Program-made: the position numbers and the translations under genes | Assembly: GCA_905236315.1 (NCBI GenBank) | Contig: CAJOPO010000081.1 | Span: 1-6,963, forward strand | Direction of reading: 5' to 3' | Source: an uncultured Treponema sp. | GTDB taxonomy: Bacteria; Spirochaetota; Spirochaetia; Treponematales; Treponemataceae | DNA: 6,963 nt | The notes under the pieces: model-generated | What the model saw: only the letters and a program-made list of their open reading frames with translations | The model's database searches: none | Told to the model about the DNA's origin: nothing | Shown: in pieces, positions 1-6,717 of the stretch | Numbering within the stretch: position 1 is the stretch's first letter | Layout of the letters: each line of letters opens with the position of its first letter

Positions 1-1
1 A

Positions 2-34
2 GTTGTAAGTCGCTATAATAGCGCGACTTACAAC
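2..34. repeat. Perfect 12-bp inverted repeat (hairpin 1)
   Basis: The arm GTTGTAAGTCGC at 2-13 is exactly complementary to GCGACTTACAAC at 23-34, with a 9-base loop. The loop contains TATAAT (14-19). The bases after the right arm are not a clear T-run, so this is not a textbook intrinsic terminator. It lies upstream of the metG promoter and would not be in that transcript. It could end an upstream gene outside the window or be part of a dispersed intergenic repeat. Confidence 0.75.
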
Positions 35-51
35 ATCGCATTTTCAAAGTT

Positions 52-79
52 GCCTCTAAAAACTGAAGTTTTTAGAGGC
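52..79. repeat. Perfect 12-bp inverted repeat (hairpin 2)
   Basis: The arm GCCTCTAAAAAC at 52-63 pairs perfectly with GTTTTTAGAGGC at 68-79 across the 4-base loop TGAA. The stem has a GC-rich base and an A/T tract at the top. It is followed by TCCCTATTT, a poor T-tract, so terminator function is possible but weak. It sits 17 bases after hairpin 1. Together the two make up much of the 120 bases upstream of the metG promoter. Confidence 0.75.
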
Positions 80-122
80 TCCCTATTTACAAGGAACAAC
101 AAATAAATAATTTCTTAAATCG

Positions 123-151
123 TTGACTACGATAACCTAATATCTTATAAT
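123..151 (+). promoter_or_regulatory. Sigma70-type promoter of metG
   Basis: A -35 box TTGACT (123-128, five of six consensus bases) is followed by a 17-base spacer and a perfect -10 box TATAAT (146-151). Transcription would be expected to start near 157-160. The metG ATG is at 160, so the transcript would have no leader, or one of only two or three bases. No Shine-Dalgarno sequence precedes that ATG. The boxes and spacing are read directly; activity is inferred. Confidence 0.75.
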
Positions 152-159
152 ATTTGCCT

Positions 160-2475
160 ATGAAAAGAAAATTAATAACCTCTGCATTACCTTATGTAAA
201 TAATATACCCCACTTAGGAAACCTAATACAAATGTTAAGCGCGGATGTCTTCGCGCGTTTTTGTCGTAGCAGAGGCTACGAAACTTTATATATTTGTGGC
301 ACAGATGAATATGGAACCGCAACAGAAACTCGTGCTTTAGAAGAACATAAAACACCCAGAGAACTTTGCGATTATTATTATGCCCAGCATGATGAAATTT
401 ATAAATGGTTTAATATAGCCTTTGATAAATTTGGAAGAACATCTAATGAACAATGTACAGAAATAACACAGATGTTCTTTAAAGACCTAGACAAAAACGG
501 ATACATAACTGAGCATACAAATACACAACTTTATTGTAATCATTGTGGTCGCTTTTTAGCAGATAGATTTGTACGTGGTGTGTGTCCAAAGTGTGGTTAT
601 GAAGACGCTCGTGGCGACCAATGCGAAAAATGTGGTTCCCTACTTGACCCCATAGAATTAAAACAACCTAGATGTTCAACCTGTGGTCTTACCCCAGAAA
701 TACGCGACACAAAGCACTTTTATATAAATCTTCCTGCAATAAGCAATAAATTAAATGACTGGGTAAACAAAACCAGTATAGAAGGAAAATGGTCAGAAAA
801 TGCCATAAATATAACAAAGGCATGGATTAGAGATGGCTTAAACGAAAGAGCCATTACACGAGATTTAAAATGGGGCATTCCTGTTCCTCGTAAGGATTAC
901 GAAAACAAGGTATTTTATGTATGGTTTAATGCTCCAATAGGTTACGTTTCCATAACAAAACAACTTGCAGATGAGCTAAGCCAAAGCGGTAAAAAAAGTT
1001 TTGATTGGAAGAGTTGGTGGTTACCAGAAGAAAGCGAAGAAGCAAAAGGAAAACCAGATGTAGAATTATTCCAATTCATAGGCAAAGACAATATTCCATT
1101 CCATACTGTCATCTTCCCATGTAGTGAATTAGGCAGTGGGCATAATTGGACAAAACTTTACCACATGTCTTCATCTGAATACTTAAATTATGAAGACGGT
1201 AAATTTAGTAAAAGCAAGGGCATAGGTGTTTTTGGAAGCGACGCAAAAGAAAGCGGAATTCCTTCTGACGCTTGGAGATTTTATATATTCTATAATCGCC
1301 CAGAAAAACAAGACTGCCAGTTTACATGGAAAGAGTTTAGAGAAAAATATAATGGGGAACTCATTGGCAACTTAGGCAATCTTGTAAATCGTACCCTACT
1401 ATTTGTTACAAAGTATTATGAGGGGAAAATCCCAGATGCCCCTGTAGATGAAGAATTATGGGCAAAAATAAAGGCTCACGAAGAAAAAATTACTAATTTA
1501 TTAGAGTGGGCAAACTTAAAAGATGCTTTCCATGAGATTTTTGAAATAAGCAATCTAGGAAACAAGACTTTCCAAGATACAGAACCTTGGAAGACTAGAA
1601 CTACAGAACCAGAGAAGGCTGCTAAGTTAATTCATAATCTTTGTTATATGATAAAAGATTTAATGATATTGCTTCACCCCTACCTTCCCTCATATTCTGA
1701 GCTAATACTAAGTTACTTTGGCAAAAAGATCGATGAACCGCTTTTAGGGCAAGAACATATAGAAAATGGCTTAAACTGGAATAACTTAGGCGAAACAGAA
1801 GGTCTTTCTCAAGTATTGCAGACTGCAGTTTATTTCACCCCTATTGACCAAAAGACAGCTGACGCATTTAGAGAGCGTTATTCAGGCAGCCAAAAGTCAA
1901 GGCAAAATAACAATGCTGCAAAAGACACAAAGAAAAAGCAGAAAAAAGAAAAGGTACCTGTTTTAGCAGAAAACCAAATAGAACACTTTAATAATAAAAT
2001 TGAGTTAAAAGTAGCCATTATAACAAAGGTAGAAAACAATCCAGAGGGAGAAAAATTATATATAGAAACTCTTGATGACGGTAGCGGAACTCCTAGAATT
2101 ATACAAAGTGGCTTACGTGATTACCTAAAACCAGAAGATTTATTAGATAAGCATATAATTCTAGCTTCAAATCTAGCACCTAGAAAAATGAGGGGCGTAG
2201 AAAGTCATGGTATGCTTTTAGCCGCAGACTATACTGAAAATGGTAAAGAATGTGTGGAACCCTTAGAAGCTCCATGGGCACAAGCTGGAACTAGAATTGA
2301 ATTAGAAGGCGAAGGCACAGAGAAAATAGCAAAACCCACAGAGATAAGTGCAGATGACTTTTTTGCAGTACAGATTAATGTAAAAGACAAAAAAGTTTGC
2401 ATTGCAGGAAAAAATCTTGTTGTAGGTGGTAAAGTGATAGAAACTATACATACTGTAAACGGCGAAGTGCATTAA
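160..2475 (+). CDS. metG: Methionyl-tRNA synthetase
   Basis: This class I synthetase charges tRNA-Met with methionine in the cytoplasm. From the ATG at 160 it has 771 residues. The N-terminus (TSALPYVNN, then HLGN at 18-21) is the HIGH-type ATP-binding signature. Four CxxC knuckles (C126/C129, C142/C145, C155/C158, C172/C175) form the zinc-binding insert. KFSKS at 348-352 is the KMSKS loop in its Phe variant. A lysine-rich linker (about 577-605) leads to a C-terminal OB-fold tRNA-binding domain (about 607-715) and a short tail. The reading frame also opens at a TTG at 154, but that codon falls in the expected transcription start region and has no ribosome binding site, so ATG 160 is preferred. 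The next gene starts 4 bases after the stop, suggesting co-transcription. The gene looks intact. Confidence 0.96.
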   Translation: MKRKLITSALPYVNNIPHLGNLIQMLSADVFARFCRSRGYETLYICGTDEYGTATETRALEEHKTPRELCDYYYAQHDEIYKWFNIAFDKFGRTSNEQCTEITQMFFKDLDKNGYITEHTNTQLYCNHCGRFLADRFVRGVCPKCGYEDARGDQCEKCGSLLDPIELKQPRCSTCGLTPEIRDTKHFYINLPAISNKLNDWVNKTSIEGKWSENAINITKAWIRDGLNERAITRDLKWGIPVPRKDYENKVFYVWFNAPIGYVSITKQLADELSQSGKKSFDWKSWWLPEESEEAKGKPDVELFQFIGKDNIPFHTVIFPCSELGSGHNWTKLYHMSSSEYLNYEDGKFSKSKGIGVFGSDAKESGIPSDAWRFYIFYNRPEKQDCQFTWKEFREKYNGELIGNLGNLVNRTLLFVTKYYEGKIPDAPVDEELWAKIKAHEEKITNLLEWANLKDAFHEIFEISNLGNKTFQDTEPWKTRTTEPEKAAKLIHNLCYMIKDLMILLHPYLPSYSELILSYFGKKIDEPLLGQEHIENGLNWNNLGETEGLSQVLQTAVYFTPIDQKTADAFRERYSGSQKSRQNNNAAKDTKKKQKKEKVPVLAENQIEHFNNKIELKVAIITKVENNPEGEKLYIETLDDGSGTPRIIQSGLRDYLKPEDLLDKHIILASNLAPRKMRGVESHGMLLAADYTENGKECVEPLEAPWAQAGTRIELEGEGTEKIAKPTEISADDFFAVQINVKDKKVCIAGKNLVVGGKVIETIHTVNGEVH

Positions 2476-2479
2476 TTTT

Positions 2480-3631
2480 ATGGCAACTAAACGATTTTTA
2501 CAAACATCATTTTGGGCAGAATTCAAGGGAGCGCATGGTTGGACTCCCTACTACTTTGTCTTAGAAAAAAATGCACTTCCTGTTTCTCTCAATAGAGAGG
2601 AAGGTGCAACTAGAAAGGACAATCTGCTAGTTGTGCTAGTGCGTTCTTTTTCTTTAAAAATAAAAAAGTTTTCTCTTGCATACATTCCTATGGCTCCTGA
2701 ATACTTAGAGGATAAGGAAGTATATTTTAAGAGATTGTATGATATTTCTCAGGAACTAAAAAAATATCTTCCCAAAAATACTCTTTTTGTAAGGTTTGAC
2801 CCTCCCATAGATTTTTCTACAGTGGAAGAAAGGGATAATTTTAATTTAAGTTTTAAAAGCATAACTCTTCCAATAAAAAAGAGTCTTGTAGATATACAGC
2901 CACCAGACACTGTTATTTTGCCACTAAACAAAACGCCAGAAGAATTGCTTTCCAATATGAAAAGCAAGTGGCGATATAATATAAAATTAGCTGCAAAAAA
3001 AGGTGTTGTAGTAAGTAAGCATTTTGCTAGTGATAGTGATTTTGATAGTGCATTTGACCATTTCTATGAGTTATTTTGCCAAACTAGTGAGCGTGATGGG
3101 GTTAGTTTTCATAACAAGGAATATTATAAAGATTTGCTTATTAGAAGTGCAAAGAACAGTTCCAAAGAAAATATACTCGTAACTTTATACTTAGCTCATC
3201 ACGAGGATGATTATCTTGCTGGAATAATTACGCTTTTTTATGTAGATAAGGAAGCTTCACCAATGGGGAAACAAGCTTCCCCTAATGGAGAAATTCTTTC
3301 ACCATTAGGGGAAGCTCTATACCTTTACGGTGCAAGCGGGAATGTAAAACGCAATTACATGCCAGCGTATCTTTTACAGTGGACTGCTATACAAGATGCA
3401 ATAAAGTTTAATTGCCCTGTATATGATTTTTACGGTATTCCCCCAACAGATAAAGAAGACCATCCTATGCATGGGCTTTATCTTTTTAAGACAGGGTTTG
3501 GTGGTAATATTGTTCATAGACCAGGCAGTTTTGACATTCCATTGCGTTCTTCTTATAAAATATATGAAGTATTAGAAAAAGCAAGGGCTTGGTGGTTTAA
3601 AAAGGCTGTAAAGAAACTAAAAGGACGCTAG
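2480..3631 (+). CDS. FemAB-family peptidoglycan aminoacyltransferase
   Basis: The family transfers amino acids from aminoacyl-tRNA to the stem peptide of lipid II or peptidoglycan, in the cytoplasm at the membrane. The protein has 383 residues, within the usual range. Visible family marks are the basic stretch MKSKWRYNIKLAAKKG (160-175), the strand LYLYGAS (280-286), and the C-terminal block YDFYGI (315-320) with LFKTGFGG (335-342). Two GNAT-like folds are expected. There is no signal peptide or membrane segment. It starts 4 bases after metG with no strong ribosome binding site, which suggests coupling to metG. Residues about 260-279 are an insertion of three SPxG-type repeats at a beta-hairpin tip (see 3250-3316). 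Which amino acid is added, and to what position, cannot be told from sequence. A FemX-like enzyme is the likeliest reading. Confidence 0.85.
   Translation: MATKRFLQTSFWAEFKGAHGWTPYYFVLEKNALPVSLNREEGATRKDNLLVVLVRSFSLKIKKFSLAYIPMAPEYLEDKEVYFKRLYDISQELKKYLPKNTLFVRFDPPIDFSTVEERDNFNLSFKSITLPIKKSLVDIQPPDTVILPLNKTPEELLSNMKSKWRYNIKLAAKKGVVVSKHFASDSDFDSAFDHFYELFCQTSERDGVSFHNKEYYKDLLIRSAKNSSKENILVTLYLAHHEDDYLAGIITLFYVDKEASPMGKQASPNGEILSPLGEALYLYGASGNVKRNYMPAYLLQWTAIQDAIKFNCPVYDFYGIPPTDKEDHPMHGLYLFKTGFGGNIVHRPGSFDIPLRSSYKIYEVLEKARAWWFKKAVKKLKGR
2572..2608. repeat. Imperfect palindrome inside the FemAB-like gene
   Basis: TGCACTTCC (2572-2580) pairs with GGAAGGTGCA (2599-2608) with one bulged base, and CTCTC (2586-2590) can alternatively pair with GAGAG (2595-2599). 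It lies in codons about 31-43 of the gene, in a part of the family that varies between species. It may be an older, decayed palindromic insertion or chance. Confidence 0.4.
3250..3316. repeat. 60-bp in-frame palindromic insertion with flanking direct repeats
   Basis: The 7-base repeat GGAAGCT occurs at 3250-3256 and again at 3310-3316, exactly 60 bases apart. Between them are three 21-base units reading ASPMGKQ, ASPNGEI and LSPLGEA. The arms AGCTTCCCCTAATGG (3274-3288) and CCATTAGGGGAAGCT (3302-3316) are perfectly complementary. After one mismatch, GAAA (3290-3293) pairs with TTTC (3297-3300), so the hairpin has 19 pairs and a 3-base loop. Removing one 60-base copy leaves FYVDKEALYLYGASG, the uninterrupted beta-hairpin typical of the FemAB family. 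The design resembles palindromic elements known to insert in frame into genes in Rickettsia; relation to those is not claimed. Confidence 0.75.
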
Positions 3632-3634
3632 ATA

Positions 3635-3697
3635 AAAATCTTTAGTTGTGCTCCATTTAATCTTTTGTGGGGAGTATACTAAAGTTTATTATTTTTT
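3635..3697. terminator. Probable bidirectional terminator between convergent genes
   Basis: CTTTAGT (3640-3646) pairs with ACTAAAG (3678-3684), and CTCC (3651-3654) can pair with GGAG (3671-3674) inside the loop. On the plus strand the stem is followed by TTTATTATTTTTT (3685-3697). On the minus strand it is followed by ATTTTTATC (from 3639 down). It therefore fits both the FemAB-like transcript and the rnf/GH57 transcript. The right arm lies within the end of the GH57-like coding region because the genes are only 25 bases apart. The loop is long, so efficiency is uncertain. Confidence 0.55.
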
Positions 3698-5546
3698 CCA
3701 TAGAATGGTCAGAGGATATATCTATTTCCCAGAAAAATACTATCGTCTTACACTTGTCATTATTAACAAGCGTTGTACTTAAATGAAGTCCTGCGTTTTC
3801 ATTTGGCTCAAATAATAATATAACTTTATTTATGTTATCGCTTATCTGTAACAAAGAAACTCCAGAATCTAAATTAAGAGAAGTATCTGTACTTAACTCT
3901 TTTTTATTCCCATTATAAATGACTTCATTTTTATATTGGTTTACATCTTGCACTTGCGAGATATTTATCTCAGAGAGATTTATCTCTGTTGCAAATATGG
4001 CATGTAAATGAAAAGGACTTTCATTTTTTAATATATATTGAACAGCAATGCCATTGCCATCAGAATAGGCGGTATAATTCTTTCTAAGTGAAACTGTAAT
4101 ATCTAAAGGCGAAAAATGATTTTTACCTTCTAACTGTATCTCTTTCTTTTTAGTATCAAACTTTTTTTCTGAAAAGATTATATTAGAAAAGTCACAAATC
4201 TTTTCTTTATTACTCGCTACTCTAGAATCCTTTAAGAAAGTATAAAAACTGCTTTTCTCTATTAAATATTCTGTAAAAATTCCTTTATCATAACTATCAC
4301 TTTTTATAGCAGGAATATAATTAATTCCCCGTGTAATAATATCTAATTCAGTAATTTGAGCCGCTTCAGGACTTATAACAGCATGAAAATTAGTCATCCT
4401 ACAAATATAATCTTTTAGTCCATCCCCATCATAATCATAAGCAGTAACGGCATTATTAAACTCATAGCTTTCTTTAAGTAATTGCTCGGCTTCACATAAT
4501 AGCTTATATGCACACTTTAATTTTTCAGATGATGGGGGCAAGCCTAAAGGCATGGAAACATAATATTCCCCAGATTGAGCCTGCCAAAGTTTCTCTTTAG
4601 CACTTTTCTTTCTCATACGGTCGCCACCCTGTAGTTGAGAAATAATCAAGCTTACATACATCATTCTGTCATAAAGTTTTTTTACCTGTGGGTATATATT
4701 CATAAAATCATATATAGTTAAGGGAAAAACATTTTTACCCTTAGTCTTTTTGCAGGGGATTTTTGCGTCTTGCAATATGCACTTATCCATTCCTGCAGGA
4801 ATATATACTTGTATAAAATTATATGCAGTCTTTATATATTTTTGAGGTGTAGTAAAAATGATATTTGTATCTAACTGTCCTATTTGGTCTAAAAAATTAT
4901 TATGCAAAAATAAATCCATGTTTTTTGCATCTAGCCTAACAGAAATTACATTTGAATCACTACAATTTAGACGCTTTAGCCAATCACTAAAGGTCTCGCT
5001 TTCTAAAGGAATTTTATCTTCATATAAAGGCAATATCTTTATTGATTTTCCCTGGTCGCTCATTATAAGCGGATTATAATTTTTGTTTTCTACAGGAACT
5101 AAAGATGAGTTTATAAAGACATATTCCATGCCGCAGGATTGCAAAGTAAGTAGTAATGAAGGGTCCCAAAAACTGCCATAAAGTACAGAACCTCTAGGTC
5201 TTTTTCCTAAAGAACTTCTTAGTAAGCCACTCAAACGTTCTATCTGCCCGCTCCTATCGGAAGAAAAAAGAAGTGGCAATATGGAAGAATAGCACGCCCC
5301 CCCTAATATTTCTACCTGCTTTCTGCCAGTTAATTCAGATAAGAGTTCAAGGGCTTCAGGGTGAAAGTCTTTAAAAAAAAGAAGTTGTTGCTCTGTAAAA
5401 AAGATACTAAGATAGCATTTTGGGTGAGAAAACAAAAAAGAAAGCAAGGGCTTTATTAAACTTTGATAATTCTTTTCTAAAGCACTATCATCAGAGAAAT
5501 AATTGTCAGAAAAATCAAGTTCTAGACAAACACTTAAAAAACTCAT
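3657..5546 (-). CDS. GH57/DUF1925/DUF1926-type protein, probable pseudoenzyme
   Basis: This 629-residue protein has the layout of GH57 alpha-amylase/4-alpha-glucanotransferases: a GH57 barrel (about 1-250), a helical DUF1925 part (about 275-360) and a beta-rich DUF1926 part (about 365-629). Family blocks still visible are KQVEILGGACYSSILPLL (76-93), RMMYVSLII (294-302) and AYDYDGDG (369-376). The catalytic motifs are changed. The HxHQP motif reads LELDF (8-12). The nucleophile motif WLTERVWEP reads VLYGSFWDP (121-129), placing Gly124 where the catalytic Glu belongs. The NDAYWHG block reads SGEYYVSM (325-332). One Asp (D206) remains near the acid/base motif. The frame is open throughout, so the gene is maintained rather than decayed. 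There is no signal peptide. Its ATG overlaps the rnfB stop as TAATG, implying coupled translation. A binding or structural role is more likely than hydrolysis; alternative catalysis is not excluded. Confidence 0.78.
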   Translation of the reverse strand: MSFLSVCLELDFSDNYFSDDSALEKNYQSLIKPLLSFLFSHPKCYLSIFFTEQQLLFFKDFHPEALELLSELTGRKQVEILGGACYSSILPLLFSSDRSGQIERLSGLLRSSLGKRPRGSVLYGSFWDPSLLLTLQSCGMEYVFINSSLVPVENKNYNPLIMSDQGKSIKILPLYEDKIPLESETFSDWLKRLNCSDSNVISVRLDAKNMDLFLHNNFLDQIGQLDTNIIFTTPQKYIKTAYNFIQVYIPAGMDKCILQDAKIPCKKTKGKNVFPLTIYDFMNIYPQVKKLYDRMMYVSLIISQLQGGDRMRKKSAKEKLWQAQSGEYYVSMPLGLPPSSEKLKCAYKLLCEAEQLLKESYEFNNAVTAYDYDGDGLKDYICRMTNFHAVISPEAAQITELDIITRGINYIPAIKSDSYDKGIFTEYLIEKSSFYTFLKDSRVASNKEKICDFSNIIFSEKKFDTKKKEIQLEGKNHFSPLDITVSLRKNYTAYSDGNGIAVQYILKNESPFHLHAIFATEINLSEINISQVQDVNQYKNEVIYNGNKKELSTDTSLNLDSGVSLLQISDNINKVILLFEPNENAGLHLSTTLVNNDKCKTIVFFWEIDISSDHSMEKIINFSILPTKD

Positions 5547-6163
5547 TACCTATTATTCTCTGCTTTTCTTAAAATATTAACGCACTTGTAGTAAAAATTA
5601 TAAAGAAAATCCTTTTTAGCCGTTACTTCCGACATTTTTAAATACTCAGAACATGATACAGCATGACTTTCTGGGGCTTGGCACAATACGCATTTATTTT
5701 CTGTAGATGGAATAAGATGTATTAAATGCATGGGACAAACGTCCACACATATACCACAGCCATTACAAGAACCATTAACAACAGCAGTATGATTTACTAT
5801 ATTAATGGCATTATGTGGACAAATAGCCCTACAAGAACCTAGTCCTACACAGCCCCATGTGCAATCATATTCACTATCATAAGCAGAAAGAAACAAAGAA
5901 CAGTCGCTTTGCCCCTTATATGTAAGTTTTTTATCATCAAGTTTTCTATTAGGAGAGCATAAAACAACAGCTTTTTTATCTGTACCCACATTATAAAAAT
6001 ATTCACTGCCTAATATATCCGCTTCGGTTTCTATAGGGAACATAATTTCTGAAGTATTTATTTTTTGAGCAGAAAGAGAAGGTAAAAAGAGTTTAAATAC
6101 AAAAAAAAGTAAAGAGGCAGAAATTAAAACAAAAGTAATAATCATAAGTATAGAAAGAATCAC
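5546..6163 (-). CDS. rnfB: Short RnfB-like ferredoxin subunit lacking the N-terminal Fe-S domain
   Basis: RnfB is the membrane-anchored iron-sulfur subunit that takes electrons from ferredoxin in Rnf complexes. The 205-residue protein has an N-terminal membrane helix (about 1-24) and then the RnfB-type stretch AVVLC (65-69). Two ferredoxin motifs follow: CTWGCVGLGSCRAICP (101-116) and CNGCGICVDVCP (133-144), predicted to hold two [4Fe-4S] clusters. Further cysteines are C88, C158, C161 and C171. The usual cysteine-rich domain just after the anchor (PF04060) is absent: no cysteine occurs between the helix and C69. This makes the protein shorter than common RnfB proteins. The GTG start at 6163 is chosen over the ATG six codons later because a perfect AGGAGG lies 6 bases upstream. 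The GTG overlaps the rnfA stop as GTGA. Confidence 0.85.
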   Translation of the reverse strand: MILSILMIITFVLISASLLFFVFKLFLPSLSAQKINTSEIMFPIETEADILGSEYFYNVGTDKKAVVLCSPNRKLDDKKLTYKGQSDCSLFLSAYDSEYDCTWGCVGLGSCRAICPHNAINIVNHTAVVNGSCNGCGICVDVCPMHLIHLIPSTENKCVLCQAPESHAVSCSEYLKMSEVTAKKDFLYNFYYKCVNILRKAENNR

Positions 6164-6717
6164 TTTAAGCCTCCTAAATTTAATATAGAAACATCTCCTG
6201 CCATAATGATAAGCAAGATTATTGCAATGCCCATAAATAATAAACTTAAATTCTTTAATCCAGAAAAAGGCCTTGAACGCTCTATATTCTTTCTAATTGC
6301 ATATAAAAATGGAATACAAATATAATAAGAAAAAACACAATAACAGGCATTAACTACACATTCACCTAGAGAAACACTTTCATTTACGGCAAGGATAATA
6401 CACAAAAGTGGAACAGCATATTCTGTCATGCTTACATTTGCAGTTATGCGGACTATTGATTCTATAAAGCCTGAGATAACAACGAAAAACAATACAGATA
6501 TAAAGGGATATATTTCTATTAATCCTATGCGAATTAAAAATGCAGAACTTGTTAAATAAGTAAGACAAGCTACAGAACTTACTTCTATAAGCATTTTTAC
6601 ACAATCCAGCACTAGATGCTTTATATTGCTACTTACCACTACAGAACGATTTAGTCCTACCCCATACACTAACAAGGCAGAAGAGAAAAATACATAATAA
6701 AACAAATTACTCAACAT
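6160..6717 (-). CDS. rnfA: Divergent RnfA-like membrane subunit without the Fe-S cysteines
   Basis: RnfA and RnfE are paralogous six-helix membrane subunits that together hold an intramembrane [2Fe-2S] cluster in studied Rnf and Nqr complexes. This 185-residue protein matches RnfA in length and hydrophobic pattern. Compared by eye with remembered E. coli RsxA, GLNRSVVVS (21-29) aligns without gaps to GLCPFMGVS, VPLLCIILAV (102-111) aligns to LPLITTNCAV, and AIRKNIERSRPFSG (140-153) aligns to the AIRERL...PFRG region. In both helices the cluster cysteine is replaced: Asn23 for the first and Leu109 for the second. Cys106 is three residues away from the second site. The ATG at 6717 overlaps the end of rnfE by 11 bases and has a purine-rich GAGGGCGGAAG just upstream. 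Gene order E-A-B and family resemblance favour RnfA. Confidence 0.83.
   Translation of the reverse strand: MLSNLFYYVFFSSALLVYGVGLNRSVVVSSNIKHLVLDCVKMLIEVSSVACLTYLTSSAFLIRIGLIEIYPFISVLFFVVISGFIESIVRITANVSMTEYAVPLLCIILAVNESVSLGECVVNACYCVFSYYICIPFLYAIRKNIERSRPFSGLKNLSLLFMGIAIILLIIMAGDVSILNLGGLK
6170..6175 (-). promoter_or_regulatory. Ribosome binding site deciding the rnfB GTG start
   Basis: On the minus strand AGGAGG lies 6 bases (CTTAAA) before GTG at 6163-6161. It sits inside the last codons of rnfA, whose C-terminal Gly-Gly is partly coded by it. It is the strongest ribosome binding site in the window and supports the GTG rather than the internal ATG at 6145. Confidence 0.85.

Noticed and set aside
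1..153. Riboswitch or T-box leader for metG
   Set aside because: The promoter sits downstream of the hairpins, so they would not be in the metG mRNA from that promoter, and no T-box or SAM/Met riboswitch signature is visible.
154..159. TTG at 154 as the metG start
   Set aside because: It lies only 3 bases after the -10 box, upstream of or at the expected transcription start, has no ribosome binding site, and ATG 160 gives a normal MetRS N-terminus.
158..355. Minus-strand open frame opposite the metG start
   Set aside because: It is antisense to the conserved HIGH-motif region of MetRS and shows no coding features.
4858..5079. Plus-strand open frame opposite the GH57-like gene
   Set aside because: It is antisense to a well-supported coding region with no recognisable product.
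6380..6604. Cysteine-rich open frame on the minus strand
   Set aside because: It lies wholly inside rnfA in another frame, has no ribosome binding site and no family character.
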